Counted from the stretch's first letter, positions 38,217 to 51,704 are shown. The stretch is 64,000 nucleotides of DNA from Serratia proteamaculans_D (GCF_049959315.1 NZ_CP188201.1); one strand, 5' to 3'. The notes: a model not told the origin generated them from the letters alone. Translations and numbers: made by a program.

Positions 38217-39197
38217 ATGGCCACACTGAAGGAAATCGCAGAAGCTGCGAACGTGTCTGTTGCTACCGTTTCGCGAGTGCTGAATGACGACCCCACTCTG
38301 AGCGTGAAAGCGCAAACCCGACAAAAAATTCTGGAAGCCGCAGAGCGTCTCGAATACAAGGTTCAGCCTTCAAAACGTCACAGCGGGCATCGGCTGACGT
38401 TTGCCGCGTTGTTCACCTATAAGCAGGGCATCGAGATTAACGATCCTTACTATCTGGCGATGCGCTATGGCATTGAAACTCAATGTGAAAAGCTGGGTAT
38501 TTCGCTGGTGGCCTGCTATGACTTCAACGGTGAAAAAGCGCTGCCTGCGGCGGATGGTCTGCTGGTTATCGGTCGCCCGCAGCCGCTGCTGCACGAGCAA
38601 CTCAGCCAACAAAAACTGCCGGTGGTGTTCCTTGACGGTGTGGTTGAAGATCCGCAGTTCGACTGCGTCAATGTTGATTTGTACAAGATCAGCCAGAAGG
38701 TGATCGACTATTTTATCGGGCGCGGTTATTCACGCATTGGGTTTATCGGCGGGCGTGACGATCCGGCCTTTGCCGATCAGCGCGAGCAGGCATTTGTCGA
38801 GTATGGCCGGTTGAAAAACGTGGTACAGCCGCAGGATATTTACATCGGTGATTTCAGCAGCCAGGCGGGTTACCAGTGCGCCAGACAAATGCTGGAGGAC
38901 AGCACCGATTATCCTCCGGCGCTGTTGGTGGCAACCGACTCTATCGCCATCGGCGTATTGCGCGCGCTGCACGAAAAGGGCATCCAGGTCCCCGGGCAGA
39001 TTGCGCTGATCAGTGTGAACGATATTCCCACCGCGCGGTTTATTTTCCCTGCCTTATCAACGGTTCGCATTCCATCTGAAATACTGGGCGCTCAGGCTGT
39101 CAACCTGTTGATGGAGCGCATTCGCGATGAGCGAACCATTCCTTTATCGATCTTTGTTCCCAGTTCGCTCCAGTTGCGCGACACCACGCTAGCCTGA
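38217..39197 (+). CDS. ebgR: LacI-family repressor EbgR
   Basis: Repressor of 326 residues with an N-terminal LacI helix-turn-helix (MATLKEIAEAANVSVATVSRVLNDDPTLS, residues 1-29) and a periplasmic-binding-type core (EINDPYYLAMRYGIETQCEKLGI near 74-96, LVATDSIAIGVLRALHEKGI near 239-258, ISVNDIPTAR near 264). The sequence and its place before ebgA match E. coli EbgR, which represses ebgAC and responds to beta-galactosides. The gene ends 189 bases before ebgA. It is divergent from ygjJK. Confidence 0.95.
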   Translation: MATLKEIAEAANVSVATVSRVLNDDPTLSVKAQTRQKILEAAERLEYKVQPSKRHSGHRLTFAALFTYKQGIEINDPYYLAMRYGIETQCEKLGISLVACYDFNGEKALPAADGLLVIGRPQPLLHEQLSQQKLPVVFLDGVVEDPQFDCVNVDLYKISQKVIDYFIGRGYSRIGFIGGRDDPAFADQREQAFVEYGRLKNVVQPQDIYIGDFSSQAGYQCARQMLEDSTDYPPALLVATDSIAIGVLRALHEKGIQVPGQIALISVNDIPTARFIFPALSTVRIPSEILGAQAVNLLMERIRDERTIPLSIFVPSSLQLRDTTLA

Positions 39198-39331
39198 TTA
39201 ATCTTCCCTGTGCGGCATGCCGATGGCGGCTGCACAGAAAGGCCCGCCAGAGTAAAAATTAACGTCATGATTAAAAAAGATATTTAATATTTTTTGTGAT
39301 CCCGTCGGCATTGGGTAAATATGTTCTGTGA

Positions 39332-42931
<3,600 letters not shown>

Positions 42932-42986
42932 CGGAAGTTTTTAATTCCAATATAAAGACCCCCTAAATAATTGGAGTTGCAACATC

Positions 42987-43043
42987 GTAGGGGCGCTGCA
43001 TGCTGCGCCCGCATTCATCGGGGCGAATTTATTCGCCCCCTAC
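42987..43043. repeat. Intergenic double-hairpin palindromic repeat
   Basis: The element starts GTAGGGGC and ends GCCCCCTAC. Inside are two hairpins: GGGGCGCTGCATGCTGCGCCC and GGGGCGAATTTATTCGCCCC. Compact palindromes of this kind are commonly dispersed between enterobacterial genes. The segment just after, with GCAGCTTCAAGTATGACGGG (43080-43099), also resembles a frequent Serratia/Yersinia intergenic word, from memory. Confidence 0.6.
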
Positions 43044-43129
43044 AAGGTGATTATGGTGATCAACCACAACCAACACCGGTGCAGCTTCAAGTATGACGGG
43101 TATACCCTACAAAATTTCGGAGAGTGTCT

Positions 43130-44620
43130 ATGGCTGTGTCGAATAGAAATACTATCGGCAAGTTCGGCCTGCTGGCGATGACGTTCGCGGCAGTGTTCAG
43201 CTTTAATAACGTAATAAACAATAATATTCAGCTTGGCATTGCCTCCGCCCCGGTGTTCCTGGTGGCGACCATCATCTATTTTATTCCGTTCTGCCTGATC
43301 ATTGCCGAGTTCGTTTCGCTAAACAAAAACTCCGAAGCCGGGGTGTACGCCTGGGTGAAAAGCGCCCTGGGCGGGCGTTGGGCGTTTATGACCGCCTATA
43401 CCTATTGGTTTGTGAACCTGTTCTTCTTCACCGCGCTGCTGCCGAGGGTTATTGCCTACGCCTCTTACGCGTTTTTGGGCTATGACTATGTCTTCACGCC
43501 GTTAACCACCGCGATCATCAGTATCTTCCTGTTCGCGTTCTCGACCTATATCTCCAACAGCGGCGCCAAGCTGTTGGGCCCGATGACCTCGGTCACCTCT
43601 TCGTTGATGCTGTTGCTGACCTTCTCCTACATCATCCTGGCCGGTGCGGCGGTGATCGGCGGCATCGAACCGGCGAACCCGATCACGGTGGAAGCCATCA
43701 CCCCCAACTTTAACTGGGCCTTCCTCGGTATCACCGCATGGATTTTCCAGGCGGCGGGCGGGGCCGAATCGGTGGCGGTGTATGTCAATGACGTGAAGGG
43801 CGGCAGCCGCTCGTTTGTCAAAGTGATCATCCTTTCCGGACTGGTGATCGGCGTGCTGTATTCGGTGTCATCCTTGCTGCTTAACGTGTTCGTGAGCCGC
43901 GCCGATCTGCACTTCACCGGCGGTACGGTACAGGTGTTTGAAGGACTGTCGGCGCACTTTGGCCTGCCGGCGGTACTGATGAACCGTTTCGTCGGCCTGA
44001 TTTCCTTTACCGCCATGTTTGGCTCATTGCTGATGTGGACTGCCGCACCGGTAAAAATCTTCTTCACCGAGATCCCCAAAGGCATCTTTGGCGAGAAAAC
44101 CATCCGCCTGAACAAGCATGGCGTGCCGACTCGCGCGGCCTGGTTGCAGTTCTTTATCGTTATCCCACTGATGCTGATCCCGACGCTGGGCTCTGACAGC
44201 GTGCAGGATTTGATGAATACGCTGATTAATATGACCGCCGCCGCATCGATGTTGCCGCCGCTGTTCATTATGCTAGCCTACCTGAACCTGCGTTTGAAGT
44301 ACGACCGGGTACAGCGTGACTTCAAGATGGGTTCCCGTCTGCAGGGCATCGCCATTGTCAGCACGCTGATCGTTATTTTTGCCGTGGGTTTTGTCGCCTC
44401 AACCTTCCCGACCGGTGCCAGCATTATGACCATTGTGTTTTATAACGTCGGTGGGCTGGTGATCTTCCTCGGTTATGCCTGGTGGAAGTACAACCGATAC
44501 TCGAAGAGCCTGGATGCCCAGGCCCGTTATGAGGAGGACACCCCCTTGGCCAGAATCGAGCTGGAAGCGCAGGATGGTAAAAAGAACCTTGCTGGCGATC
44601 TGAGCTGCACCACTTTGTAA
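43130..44620 (+). CDS. ygjI: APC-family transporter YgjI
   Basis: Membrane transporter of 496 residues with twelve predicted helices, in the amino acid-polyamine-organocation superfamily. Motifs at the start are GLLAMTFAAVFSFNNVINNN and a helix-break SEAGVYAWVKSALGGRWAF. It matches E. coli YgjI, which follows ebgC there as well. The ATG at 43130 has CGGAGAG upstream. The substrate is not established; conservation with ebg and ygjJK hints at import linked to sugar or amino-sugar use. Confidence 0.92.
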   Translation: MAVSNRNTIGKFGLLAMTFAAVFSFNNVINNNIQLGIASAPVFLVATIIYFIPFCLIIAEFVSLNKNSEAGVYAWVKSALGGRWAFMTAYTYWFVNLFFFTALLPRVIAYASYAFLGYDYVFTPLTTAIISIFLFAFSTYISNSGAKLLGPMTSVTSSLMLLLTFSYIILAGAAVIGGIEPANPITVEAITPNFNWAFLGITAWIFQAAGGAESVAVYVNDVKGGSRSFVKVIILSGLVIGVLYSVSSLLLNVFVSRADLHFTGGTVQVFEGLSAHFGLPAVLMNRFVGLISFTAMFGSLLMWTAAPVKIFFTEIPKGIFGEKTIRLNKHGVPTRAAWLQFFIVIPLMLIPTLGSDSVQDLMNTLINMTAAASMLPPLFIMLAYLNLRLKYDRVQRDFKMGSRLQGIAIVSTLIVIFAVGFVASTFPTGASIMTIVFYNVGGLVIFLGYAWWKYNRYSKSLDAQARYEEDTPLARIELEAQDGKKNLAGDLSCTTL

Positions 44621-44640
44621 TCTATTATTGATAAAGTTCG

Positions 44641-44666
44641 CCCCTCGGCGCCCGCTGAGGGGTTTT
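44641..44666 (+). terminator. Rho-independent terminator after ygjI
   Basis: CCCCTC and GAGGGG pair with further GC pairing in the ten-base loop and are followed by TTTT, 20 bases past the stop. Confidence 0.8.
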
Positions 44667-44730
44667 AAATGGCGGCTCGGATCAGCGCTACTCTCATTAC
44701 GCCGATAAACTTGCGCATTAGATAAGTGAC

Positions 44731-44745
44731 GACTAATGTTTAGTC
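44731..44745. promoter_or_regulatory. Palindromic ArsR operator candidate abutting a start codon
   Basis: GACTAATGTTTAGTC has perfect six-base arms around TGT and ends directly before the ArsR ATG at 44746. There is no Shine-Dalgarno in front of that ATG, so binding here would block transcription or a leaderless start. Confidence 0.55.
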
Positions 44746-45060
44746 ATGAATGAAAATGACATCTTTAAGGCGCTGGCGGATCCTACCCGCCGCACCATCT
44801 TCGAAAAACTGGCGGCTGGCGGCATGAATGCCAGTGCGCTGCGTGAAGGTATGCCCATCAGCCAATCGGCGATGTCCCAGCACCTGGCGGTGCTACGGCA
44901 GGCGGGCCTGGTATGCGAGGCGCGACAAGGGCGTTTCGTTAATTATCAGGTTGACCCGCAAGGTCTGGCATTAATTGCCCGATGGCTGGACAAGTACCGT
45001 GCCTTCTGGCCGGAGCGTATCGAGAAGCTGAATATTTTGCTAAAGGACATGGATCAATGA
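44746..45060 (+). CDS. ArsR-family transcriptional repressor
   Basis: Winged-helix regulator of 104 residues: DIFKALADPTRRTIFEKLA near residue 4 and the recognition region MPISQSAMSQHLAVLRQAGLV near 35-55, then RQGRFVNYQVDPQGLALIARWLDKYRAFWPERI. No metal-binding cysteine pair (ELCVCDL type) is present, so this is the SdpR/AHSA1-linked type and not an arsenic sensor. It overlaps the next gene by an ATGA, the usual arrangement for ArsR plus SRPBCC pairs. Confidence 0.9.
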   Translation: MNENDIFKALADPTRRTIFEKLAAGGMNASALREGMPISQSAMSQHLAVLRQAGLVCEARQGRFVNYQVDPQGLALIARWLDKYRAFWPERIEKLNILLKDMDQ

Positions 45061-45395
45061 ACCAGACCGATGCCAACCCGCCGCCACTGGTGCTGGAATA
45101 TTCACTCGATGCGCCGCCTGAGAAAGTTTGGCGGGCGGTGGGTATCCCGACATTGCGCGAACAATGGTTACCGAATGCCGAGCTGGCCGACGACGAACCG
45201 GTTGTGGTGACGCCGGGCACGGAAATCCGTTACCGGATGCGTGATGACCAACCGCCGTTTCTTGAAAGCAGCGTGACCTTGCAAATTCTGCCCAGCGCCG
45301 CAGGCGGCAGCCTGTTACGCATCATCCACCGGCTGGACGATGCGCGGCTGACGGCGGCGAACGACAGTGGACGGCACCTGATGCGCGCCGCCTGA
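45057..45395 (+). CDS. SRPBCC/AHSA1-domain protein
   Basis: Small START-like protein of 112 residues starting LVLEYSLDAPPEKVWRAVGIPTLREQWLP after ten N-terminal residues, the standard AHSA1 opening. The domain is slightly short, ending at LMRAA soon after RIIHRLDDARLTAANDSG. Translation is coupled to the ArsR gene. Such proteins bind hydrophobic ligands or act as co-chaperone-like folds; the ligand is unknown. Confidence 0.82.
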   Translation: MNQTDANPPPLVLEYSLDAPPEKVWRAVGIPTLREQWLPNAELADDEPVVVTPGTEIRYRMRDDQPPFLESSVTLQILPSAAGGSLLRIIHRLDDARLTAANDSGRHLMRAA

Positions 45396-45439
45396 CGCCC
45401 AATTTTCCCCCTTCTACCTTTGAAAACAGGAGTTCACTC

Positions 45440-46033
45440 ATGCGTGAATCGATGCTGCTCGTCCCTATGGTGGTTGAACAGACCAGCCAGGGAGAACGTT
45501 CTTTCGATATCTATTCGAGATTGCTGCGCGACCGTATTGTTTTCCTGAACGGGGAAGTCAACGATCAGGTGGCCGAAATACTCTGTGCGCAGCTGCTGTT
45601 TCTGGAGGCCGAAAACCCGGAGAAACCGATCCATCTGTATATCAACTCACCGGGCGGAGCGATCACCAGCGGCTTCGCCATCTATGACACCATGAATTAC
45701 ATCAATGCACCGGTGCATACGCTGTGTATGGGCACCGCGCGTTCGATGGGCTCCTTCCTGTTGATGGCCGGGGAGGGCGAGCACCGCATGGCGCTGCCCA
45801 ATGCCAGCTTGCATGTACATCAGCCGCTGGGCGGTTTTCAGGGCCAGGCATCGGATATCCTGATCCACGCCGAAGAAATGAAACGCACCAAGCACAGCGT
45901 AATCACGTTATATGCCAAGCATTGTGGCCGCAGCTATGAAGAGGTTGAGCGTGCGCTCGACCGCGACCATTTTATGAGTGCCGATGAGGCGGTGGAGTGG
46001 GGGCTGGTGGATAAGGTGTTGCGGGGACGGTGA
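45440..46033 (+). CDS. ClpP-like serine protease, paralog
   Basis: ClpP-family protein of 197 residues with AGGAG upstream of the ATG. The triad is visible: Ser102 in TARSMGSFLL, His127 in SLHVHQPLGG and an Asp near 174-176 in LDRDHFMSADEA. YINSPGGAITSGFAIYDTM is conserved. The main enterobacterial clpP lies beside clpX and lon and its serine loop usually reads GQAASMGAFLL, so this diverged copy, with no clpX neighbour, is a second isoform. It may assemble with another ClpP or use a different ATPase partner. Confidence 0.88.
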   Translation: MRESMLLVPMVVEQTSQGERSFDIYSRLLRDRIVFLNGEVNDQVAEILCAQLLFLEAENPEKPIHLYINSPGGAITSGFAIYDTMNYINAPVHTLCMGTARSMGSFLLMAGEGEHRMALPNASLHVHQPLGGFQGQASDILIHAEEMKRTKHSVITLYAKHCGRSYEEVERALDRDHFMSADEAVEWGLVDKVLRGR

Positions 46034-46106
46034 CATTATCCGACAGCCTCAGCGCAGAGTTTTGGATGTCATCCCGCGTCAGGGGCCGGGCGTCCGCACG
46101 GGGGAT

Positions 46107-46643
46107 TTATTGGGCCAACAGATAGTGGGATTGTACCAGGCCGGAAGGGAAGCTTCGGCTGGACAGTAATTTGAAATCGGCATCTTGGGGCATAGCACCG
46201 AACAACGCTCTTCCAGATCCGAGTAGCACTGGCACCGTGGTGATTACCATATCGGTGACCAGTCTTTCACGCAGAAAAGACTGTATCAGTTGCCCACCAT
46301 CGAGATAGACCCGACGGATGTTCTGTTTATCCAATTGTTCAATCAGGTGCTTAGGTGTGAGGTCGGAGAATTGTACTTTACCCTTCAGGGGCAGGGGAAC
46401 CGGCTCATTGACCAGCTGTTTGGACAGTACCACGACGGGAAGGTCATAAGGCCAGGAGTCAAAGCTGAGCACTTTTTCATAAGTCCCTCGGCCCATCACT
46501 ATCATGTCTTTATCAGCGATAAAGACGTCGAAACCATGGTCTTCGCTCGGATCATCGCGTTGCAATAGCCACTCGATGTCGCCATCTTGCCGCGCGATAT
46601 AACCATCCAGACTGGTAGCGATAAAAACGTGTGTCGTGACCAT
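46107..46643 (-). CDS. RibD C-terminal/dihydrofolate-reductase-like protein
   Basis: NADPH-dependent reductase-like protein of 178 residues. It begins VFIATSLDGYIARQDGDIEWL, the typical RibD-C/YyaP opening, and contains VMGRGTYEKVLSFDSWPY near residues 50-67, VYLDGGQLIQSFL near 115 and a final LLGSGRALFG. AAGGAG precedes the ATG at 46643. It is a single gene convergent with clpP. The substrate is unknown. Confidence 0.87.
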   Translation of the reverse strand: MVTTHVFIATSLDGYIARQDGDIEWLLQRDDPSEDHGFDVFIADKDMIVMGRGTYEKVLSFDSWPYDLPVVVLSKQLVNEPVPLPLKGKVQFSDLTPKHLIEQLDKQNIRRVYLDGGQLIQSFLRERLVTDMVITTVPVLLGSGRALFGAMPQDADFKLLSSRSFPSGLVQSHYLLAQ

Positions 46644-46718
46644 TGAAGGCTCCTTATTTATAAGCTGTAAATTATTGTTCTGGAGGGCAGCAAAATCAAC
46701 AACACGCGTTAAAACAAA

Positions 46719-46742
46719 AAATCCACGCCTTGGCGTGGATTT
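46719..46742 (-). terminator. Terminator, probably the ancestral ychF terminator
   Basis: AAATCCACGCC and GGCGTGGATTT form an eleven-pair stem; on the minus strand it is followed by T residues and serves genes coming from the right. It sits just outside the left repeat of the island. Before insertion it would have lain about 25 bases after the ychF stop. Confidence 0.78.
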
Positions 46743-46767
46743 CAGAGTTTACTGCAGAAGACGAGGT

Positions 46768-46779
46768 TTAGACGTTAAA
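46768..46779. repeat. Left 12-bp direct repeat of the island (att-like)
   Basis: TTAGACGTTAAA here is identical to 54041-54052, where it encodes the last codons and stop of ychF on the minus strand. A duplicated gene 3' end is the usual scar of site-specific integration. Confidence 0.8.
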
Positions 46780-47123
46780 TCGTGATTATGAATTTATTAT
46801 ATTGATATTTAATGTTTTTATTTTTGATTGTTATTTTCATACTCATGCCTGTACTCACTTTAGTTGAGGCTGCTATCTGAGGAGAATTATCACAACTCCT
46901 GTTCATCTGTTCTTCTTACCAAGAGTATATCTTTTATCGCTGCCCTTCATAAGTTACTTTAGCTTAACTTATTGTTTTATTAGTGCGAATGTATCGTTTA
47001 TAGTATGGTTCTATGCTCAAAAATCATACCATGTACAAGCACTCAAGCTAGTAACTAGCTGTATAGGACAAAGATTCTAGCATAGGGCGACTAACGCTAT
47101 TCACTGTCAGAAGGAGCTATCAA
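46780..47123. other. Island left end and promoter region
   Basis: About 340 bases without a gene. TACTCATGCCTGTACT at 46840-46855 repeats near the right end. An AGCTAGTAACTAGCT palindrome lies near 47046-47060, and AAGGAG at 47111-47116 serves the next gene. A TATAGT at about 46998-47003 could be its -10. Confidence 0.5.
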
Positions 47124-50100
47124 TTGAGTAAAGCTGGTATTCAATCTAATAGGGGGGATGGATATCAAACGTTGGTAGCGTTTGAGTGGGCTTTGACCGT
47201 GTTATCCAATCCTGACTATCAATGGTTAGAGACAGATTCAGTGAAATGGCTGGTTGATGACGTTGTGATAGGGCGGACTGACGGTACAATAATTTGTTGT
47301 CAGTGCAAAAAAAATCAAACAGGATTTCGAGCGTGGTCGTTCACCGATCTTAATGATGAGCTAGAAAAGGCCATTAAAACGCTTATACAAGATCCTACTA
47401 CGACAGTCAGATTCTACTCCCGTACCCCTTTTGGTGAACTGGCAGCTTTACAAGAGTTTAGTACTAATTTTCCAGATGAAAGTGCCTATCATGCTGCTTT
47501 AAAAGAGACAAAGGTACATGAGGCGACAAATAGAAAGCTCAGTGAATTAATTGCAAAAATATCTTCTAATTTTAATAGTTATGAGCTTTTATCCAGAACA
47601 AAATTTGTTACTAGCGATATTCATGAGCGAGTGAGAGAAACGCTAGAAGAGCGCTTACAATATTTGGTGAGTAATTCTGTTGCAGCTTTTAATTCACTTT
47701 GGACTTGCCTTGATTACCAAGGGATGCGAGTTGCTGATACGCAAGATAATAAACTGTCATCTTGCTCGCGTTTAACCAAAACCGACCTTATAAATCTTCT
47801 TTCTCAGTCAGGTTGTGTTATTTCTCCTCCAACAGACATTCAATCTATTTTTAATTCATTCAGAAAAACATCATCGATTGGTCGTTCGTGGCAAAGAGAT
47901 ATTGGTGGTCATCGCATTGACACTCTTTTAGTTAGTGAATTAATTGAGGCTATCGAAAACAAGAGCCATTCCATATTAGTGACTGGAGGGCCGGGTTCAG
48001 GGAAAACGTGTATTCTACTTGAATTGCAGGAGAAATTAGAGCAATTAGTGCAATCTGATAGTGCTATGTTACCGCTATTTATTCAATCGCGAGAGTTTGC
48101 TGATTTAGAAACTACACAGGAACGGCAATCTCTAGGGTTAGATGAGCAATGGATTGAAAAGATTGCGCGTGTAGCTGACAGCTATCATGTAATAGTCATA
48201 ATTGATTCACTTGATGTGCTTGCTATAGCTCGAGAACATACGGTGCTAACGTATTTTTTAGCTCAAATAGATCAGCTGTTATTAATTCCAAATGTTACCG
48301 TTATTACGGCTTGCAGAGAGTTTGATAGACATTACGATAGACGTATATCTCAGCGCTCATGGGATAAGGAGTTTAAGTGCCAGGCATTAGATTGGGAAGG
48401 TGAAATCATGCCGTTGCTTGAAAAACTCTCAATCGACTCATCAGCTATTGATAACACAACGCGACATTTAATTAGCAATCCACGTGAGTTAGCTCTATTT
48501 ATAAATCTTGCTCAAAGAGATGGTAGTTTTAATATAGTGACTAGCCAGGCGCTAGCTCAACGCTATATTGATTCAATTATGTTGACGAATCCATCGCTAG
48601 GTGATGAAGGGAAAATAGCACTTGAAAATATGGCCACGGAAATGTTAAAGCTTCGTAGCCTGTCGATACCAACTCAACGATTTACTGCTTCAGATGACAT
48701 TCGTAGGATGTTACTTAGTCATAATGTTTTGCATGAAACTGAGGATAATAAATTAACATTTGGGCATCAAACGTTACTTGATGTATTAGTTATTAGTAGA
48801 GCTATTCGTCATGGATTGACTTTAAATGATTTTATAAAGGATCTCCCACCAGTACCTTTTGTCCGCCCATCTATTCGTAGCTTTATTGCACAGCTTGTCA
48901 ATGAAGGAAGACAAGAGTTTAGAAAACAGTTACGAACGGTGCTTACCGGAACTTATGCTTTTCATATACGTCGCCTAGTTGCCGAATGTTTTGCTGAGCA
49001 ATTACCTCAAGATGATGATTGGCCAATGTTACGTGATTTACGTAATACGCATCGAGATGTTTTCCAAGTTATTTATAGTAAAGCTTCACAAGTTGAATGG
49101 CATTATTTTTGGCTAAGGAATCTTGTTCCAGTTTTAAAAACTACGCGTGATGTTGATGGTATAGGAATTCATACTTACCGTATAGCGCATTGGTTAAATC
49201 TAGATCCATCAGGTGTCGTTGATTTTTGGATGGAAATATTAAGATCTGATTGGATAGATAAGTCACAATTGATCAGTAAGATTGCTGTTTCCATATCGAA
49301 CATAAAGGAAGAACATGCATATTTGATGTCTCCTCTATTGCTGGAGCTATTTAAATTTCCACAGGAAGAATATAGCTTTTTAGGTAGAGCCCTTGCTCGT
49401 TGTGTTGCCGTAGGGGGTATAGATGATGCGGTGCTTTGGGATTACATCATTGCTGATGTTAAAGATGAAGACATTCTATCCTATCGTTTTGGAAATAAGC
49501 TTAAGTGCCGACCACACGAATTTGGTGATAATGATAATAAATTTCTTTCAAATAAAATTATTAATTCTATTACTTTGTTAGAGCTGGCTATATCGACAAT
49601 TGAACAGTGGAGCAAAGTACGAAGTTCTCGATATGAAGAAGAAAATAATTATCGAAGTGGTTTTCTAAGTGGAACTTCTCATTCTGATGATCGCAGAATG
49701 AGGGATTTTGAGCATAAAGATAGTCAACGTGTCCTGATGGATGCTTTAGAAGTAGCTATTATTCATCATGCTAATATCAATTCTGAGTGGTGGCAAAACA
49801 ATCGTGAGCGTTTATGTTTTAATCTAGAAGGTTCACTTCGTTACTTTGCATTGTTAGCATGTATTAATTCTCCGCTAACTAATCTTGACATATCCTCTCG
49901 TTTGCTGTCGAAAGCAGATTTATTAGAGTCTGAGCTTTCATATGAATTGGGAACTTTAGTTCAGAAAGTTTTTATCCATTTGAGTTCAGAATCCCAAGAC
50001 GCAATACAGATTATAATACTTGCTCTTTCTCAGAGATATGCTGATCTCCCTGAGTATAGGCAATATATGCTTAAAGCTCAGGTCAAGTTTATTATTTGTA

Positions 50101-51704
50101 TACCTTGCTATTTACGTTCACCGTCATGTGTAAGTATTTTAGATGAACATATCCGTTCAAACTGGCCACTTGAACATAAACCAGATGTTAATGGGTGGTG
50201 CGGAATTGTAAGAGCTCCGTTCTCATATGAAGTTTTTAATGAGCTCAGTAATGAAGGCGTTCTCAGTCTTCTTGAGCACTATAATGGGTATAGGCGAGAC
50301 TCATTTAGCGACATGTTAATTGGTGGAGAGGAGCAAGTTGCTCAACAACTGAGTGAGGCATCTTCAAGGGATCCATTACGATTTTTGAGTTTTTTATCTT
50401 CTTACTGGCAGGATATAAATGAAGAATTCCGAAATCATATTATGGATGGTATTGCACATTATTTGAATTATCGTTATGGAAACCTTCGCCCAAATAATGA
50501 CTGGAAACCGATTAATGAACCTAATATTGATGTTTTAGTTAGCAATACTTTAGATGAATTGGAGCGACATTCTGTTTATTGGAGGCAAAACCGCTCTGCT
50601 TCTGAAGTGCTACAAGGATGCTCACATGTAGTAAAAGATATCAATAATGCGAAAAGAATAACTTTTTTATCTATTCCCTATTTAGCAGTGGAAGAAAGAG
50701 ATCCTATCTCAGGAGATGGTGTCACTTTTATTGGTATAGGTATTAATATGATTCGAGGGCATATCGCTGATGCTCTTATGGTTATGGCAATAAAATTATA
50801 CGAAGAACATATCTCTTGGCCTGAATTACTGTTACCGACACTACATCAATTTGCTACTAACGATCATCCTGCGGTGAGGGCTGTAGTATTACGCCGTTTA
50901 CCTCATTTACAGCATATTTTACCTGAAGTTGGTTGGGGGATTTTTGAATTAATAATGCGGAAAGGTAGTGAAGGACTTTGGGATATGGCAGAACGTTGTC
51001 TCTATTATACCTATCATCATGAGTTTAACAGGGTTTCCCCATGGTTAAATAAGATTGTATCAGAAAGTATTAAAGATGGATTGCAAGCATGGGGAAGAAT
51101 ATCTGCATTAGCCGTATTGTCAGAAAAAATAGAAAATTGTGACTTTATCAAACAATTAAAAGAATTAAGTGATAGTGATGCATGGGAAGGTGCTATCGAT
51201 GTTTGGACACATCGTGAGAATTTTCAACGGCATCAGGATTTATGTCTTGCTGGTTTGTCCACTGCGTTAAGTGATGATAATCAATATGCTTCAACATTAA
51301 TAGGGTCGATGGGGAGCATTTTTAGAGAAAAGGAGCCTGTCATTATTTTACCTATGCAAATGTTAGAGCGTTATTTTTCATTAGTATCTACGAGTTCTGA
51401 AACATCGAGAATTGGCTTATTCAATTTTGGCGCATGGCTAAATATTGTTTCATGCATAGATCCTTTGTATGCATTGAAAGCTACGGGGATTTATCTTGAA
51501 TGTATTCGTACAACAAAAGCCTATTTGCATGACTACAATAATAATTTAATGCAACTATTGACTCGTTTATTTGCACAAGCAGAAGAGCAGGAAGAATCGG
51601 ATAATGGAGAAATGCTACATCGAGTAGTTGCTTTGCAAGATACTATGTTGGCTTTAGGTGTTGATGGGGTGAATACATGGTTAGAAGCTGCTGAGAGAGC
51701 ATAA
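47124..51704 (+). CDS. Avs-like STAND NTPase with N-terminal Cap4/PD-(D/E)xK-type nuclease domain
   Basis: Very large protein of 1526 residues. Residues 1-180 resemble a Cap4/DUF4297 or related restriction-type nuclease: RGDGYQTLVAFEWAL at 10-24, VDDVVIG with D45-D46, then QCK at 60-62 as a D-x-QxK active site. Residues 265-480 form a P-loop ATPase with Walker A GGPGSGKT (288-295), Walker B VIVIIDSLD (356-364) and TACREF (396-401), in the STAND/NACHT manner. From about 560 to the end the sequence is alpha-helical without clear motifs, suiting a repeat sensor. The start is TTG at 47124 with AAGGAG at ideal spacing. By analogy with Avs proteins it may sense a phage protein and cut DNA; this is inference. 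The membrane gene follows after 19 bases. Confidence 0.78.
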   Translation: MSKAGIQSNRGDGYQTLVAFEWALTVLSNPDYQWLETDSVKWLVDDVVIGRTDGTIICCQCKKNQTGFRAWSFTDLNDELEKAIKTLIQDPTTTVRFYSRTPFGELAALQEFSTNFPDESAYHAALKETKVHEATNRKLSELIAKISSNFNSYELLSRTKFVTSDIHERVRETLEERLQYLVSNSVAAFNSLWTCLDYQGMRVADTQDNKLSSCSRLTKTDLINLLSQSGCVISPPTDIQSIFNSFRKTSSIGRSWQRDIGGHRIDTLLVSELIEAIENKSHSILVTGGPGSGKTCILLELQEKLEQLVQSDSAMLPLFIQSREFADLETTQERQSLGLDEQWIEKIARVADSYHVIVIIDSLDVLAIAREHTVLTYFLAQIDQLLLIPNVTVITACREFDRHYDRRISQRSWDKEFKCQALDWEGEIMPLLEKLSIDSSAIDNTTRHLISNPRELALFINLAQRDGSFNIVTSQALAQRYIDSIMLTNPSLGDEGKIALENMATEMLKLRSLSIPTQRFTASDDIRRMLLSHNVLHETEDNKLTFGHQTLLDVLVISRAIRHGLTLNDFIKDLPPVPFVRPSIRSFIAQLVNEGRQEFRKQLRTVLTGTYAFHIRRLVAECFAEQLPQDDDWPMLRDLRNTHRDVFQVIYSKASQVEWHYFWLRNLVPVLKTTRDVDGIGIHTYRIAHWLNLDPSGVVDFWMEILRSDWIDKSQLISKIAVSISNIKEEHAYLMSPLLLELFKFPQEEYSFLGRALARCVAVGGIDDAVLWDYIIADVKDEDILSYRFGNKLKCRPHEFGDNDNKFLSNKIINSITLLELAISTIEQWSKVRSSRYEEENNYRSGFLSGTSHSDDRRMRDFEHKDSQRVLMDALEVAIIHHANINSEWWQNNRERLCFNLEGSLRYFALLACINSPLTNLDISSRLLSKADLLESELSYELGTLVQKVFIHLSSESQDAIQIIILALSQRYADLPEYRQYMLKAQVKFIICIPCYLRSPSCVSILDEHIRSNWPLEHKPDVNGWCGIVRAPFSYEVFNELSNEGVLSLLEHYNGYRRDSFSDMLIGGEEQVAQQLSEASSRDPLRFLSFLSSYWQDINEEFRNHIMDGIAHYLNYRYGNLRPNNDWKPINEPNIDVLVSNTLDELERHSVYWRQNRSASEVLQGCSHVVKDINNAKRITFLSIPYLAVEERDPISGDGVTFIGIGINMIRGHIADALMVMAIKLYEEHISWPELLLPTLHQFATNDHPAVRAVVLRRLPHLQHILPEVGWGIFELIMRKGSEGLWDMAERCLYYTYHHEFNRVSPWLNKIVSESIKDGLQAWGRISALAVLSEKIENCDFIKQLKELSDSDAWEGAIDVWTHRENFQRHQDLCLAGLSTALSDDNQYASTLIGSMGSIFREKEPVIILPMQMLERYFSLVSTSSETSRIGLFNFGAWLNIVSCIDPLYALKATGIYLECIRTTKAYLHDYNNNLMQLLTRLFAQAEEQEESDNGEMLHRVVALQDTMLALGVDGVNTWLEAAERA

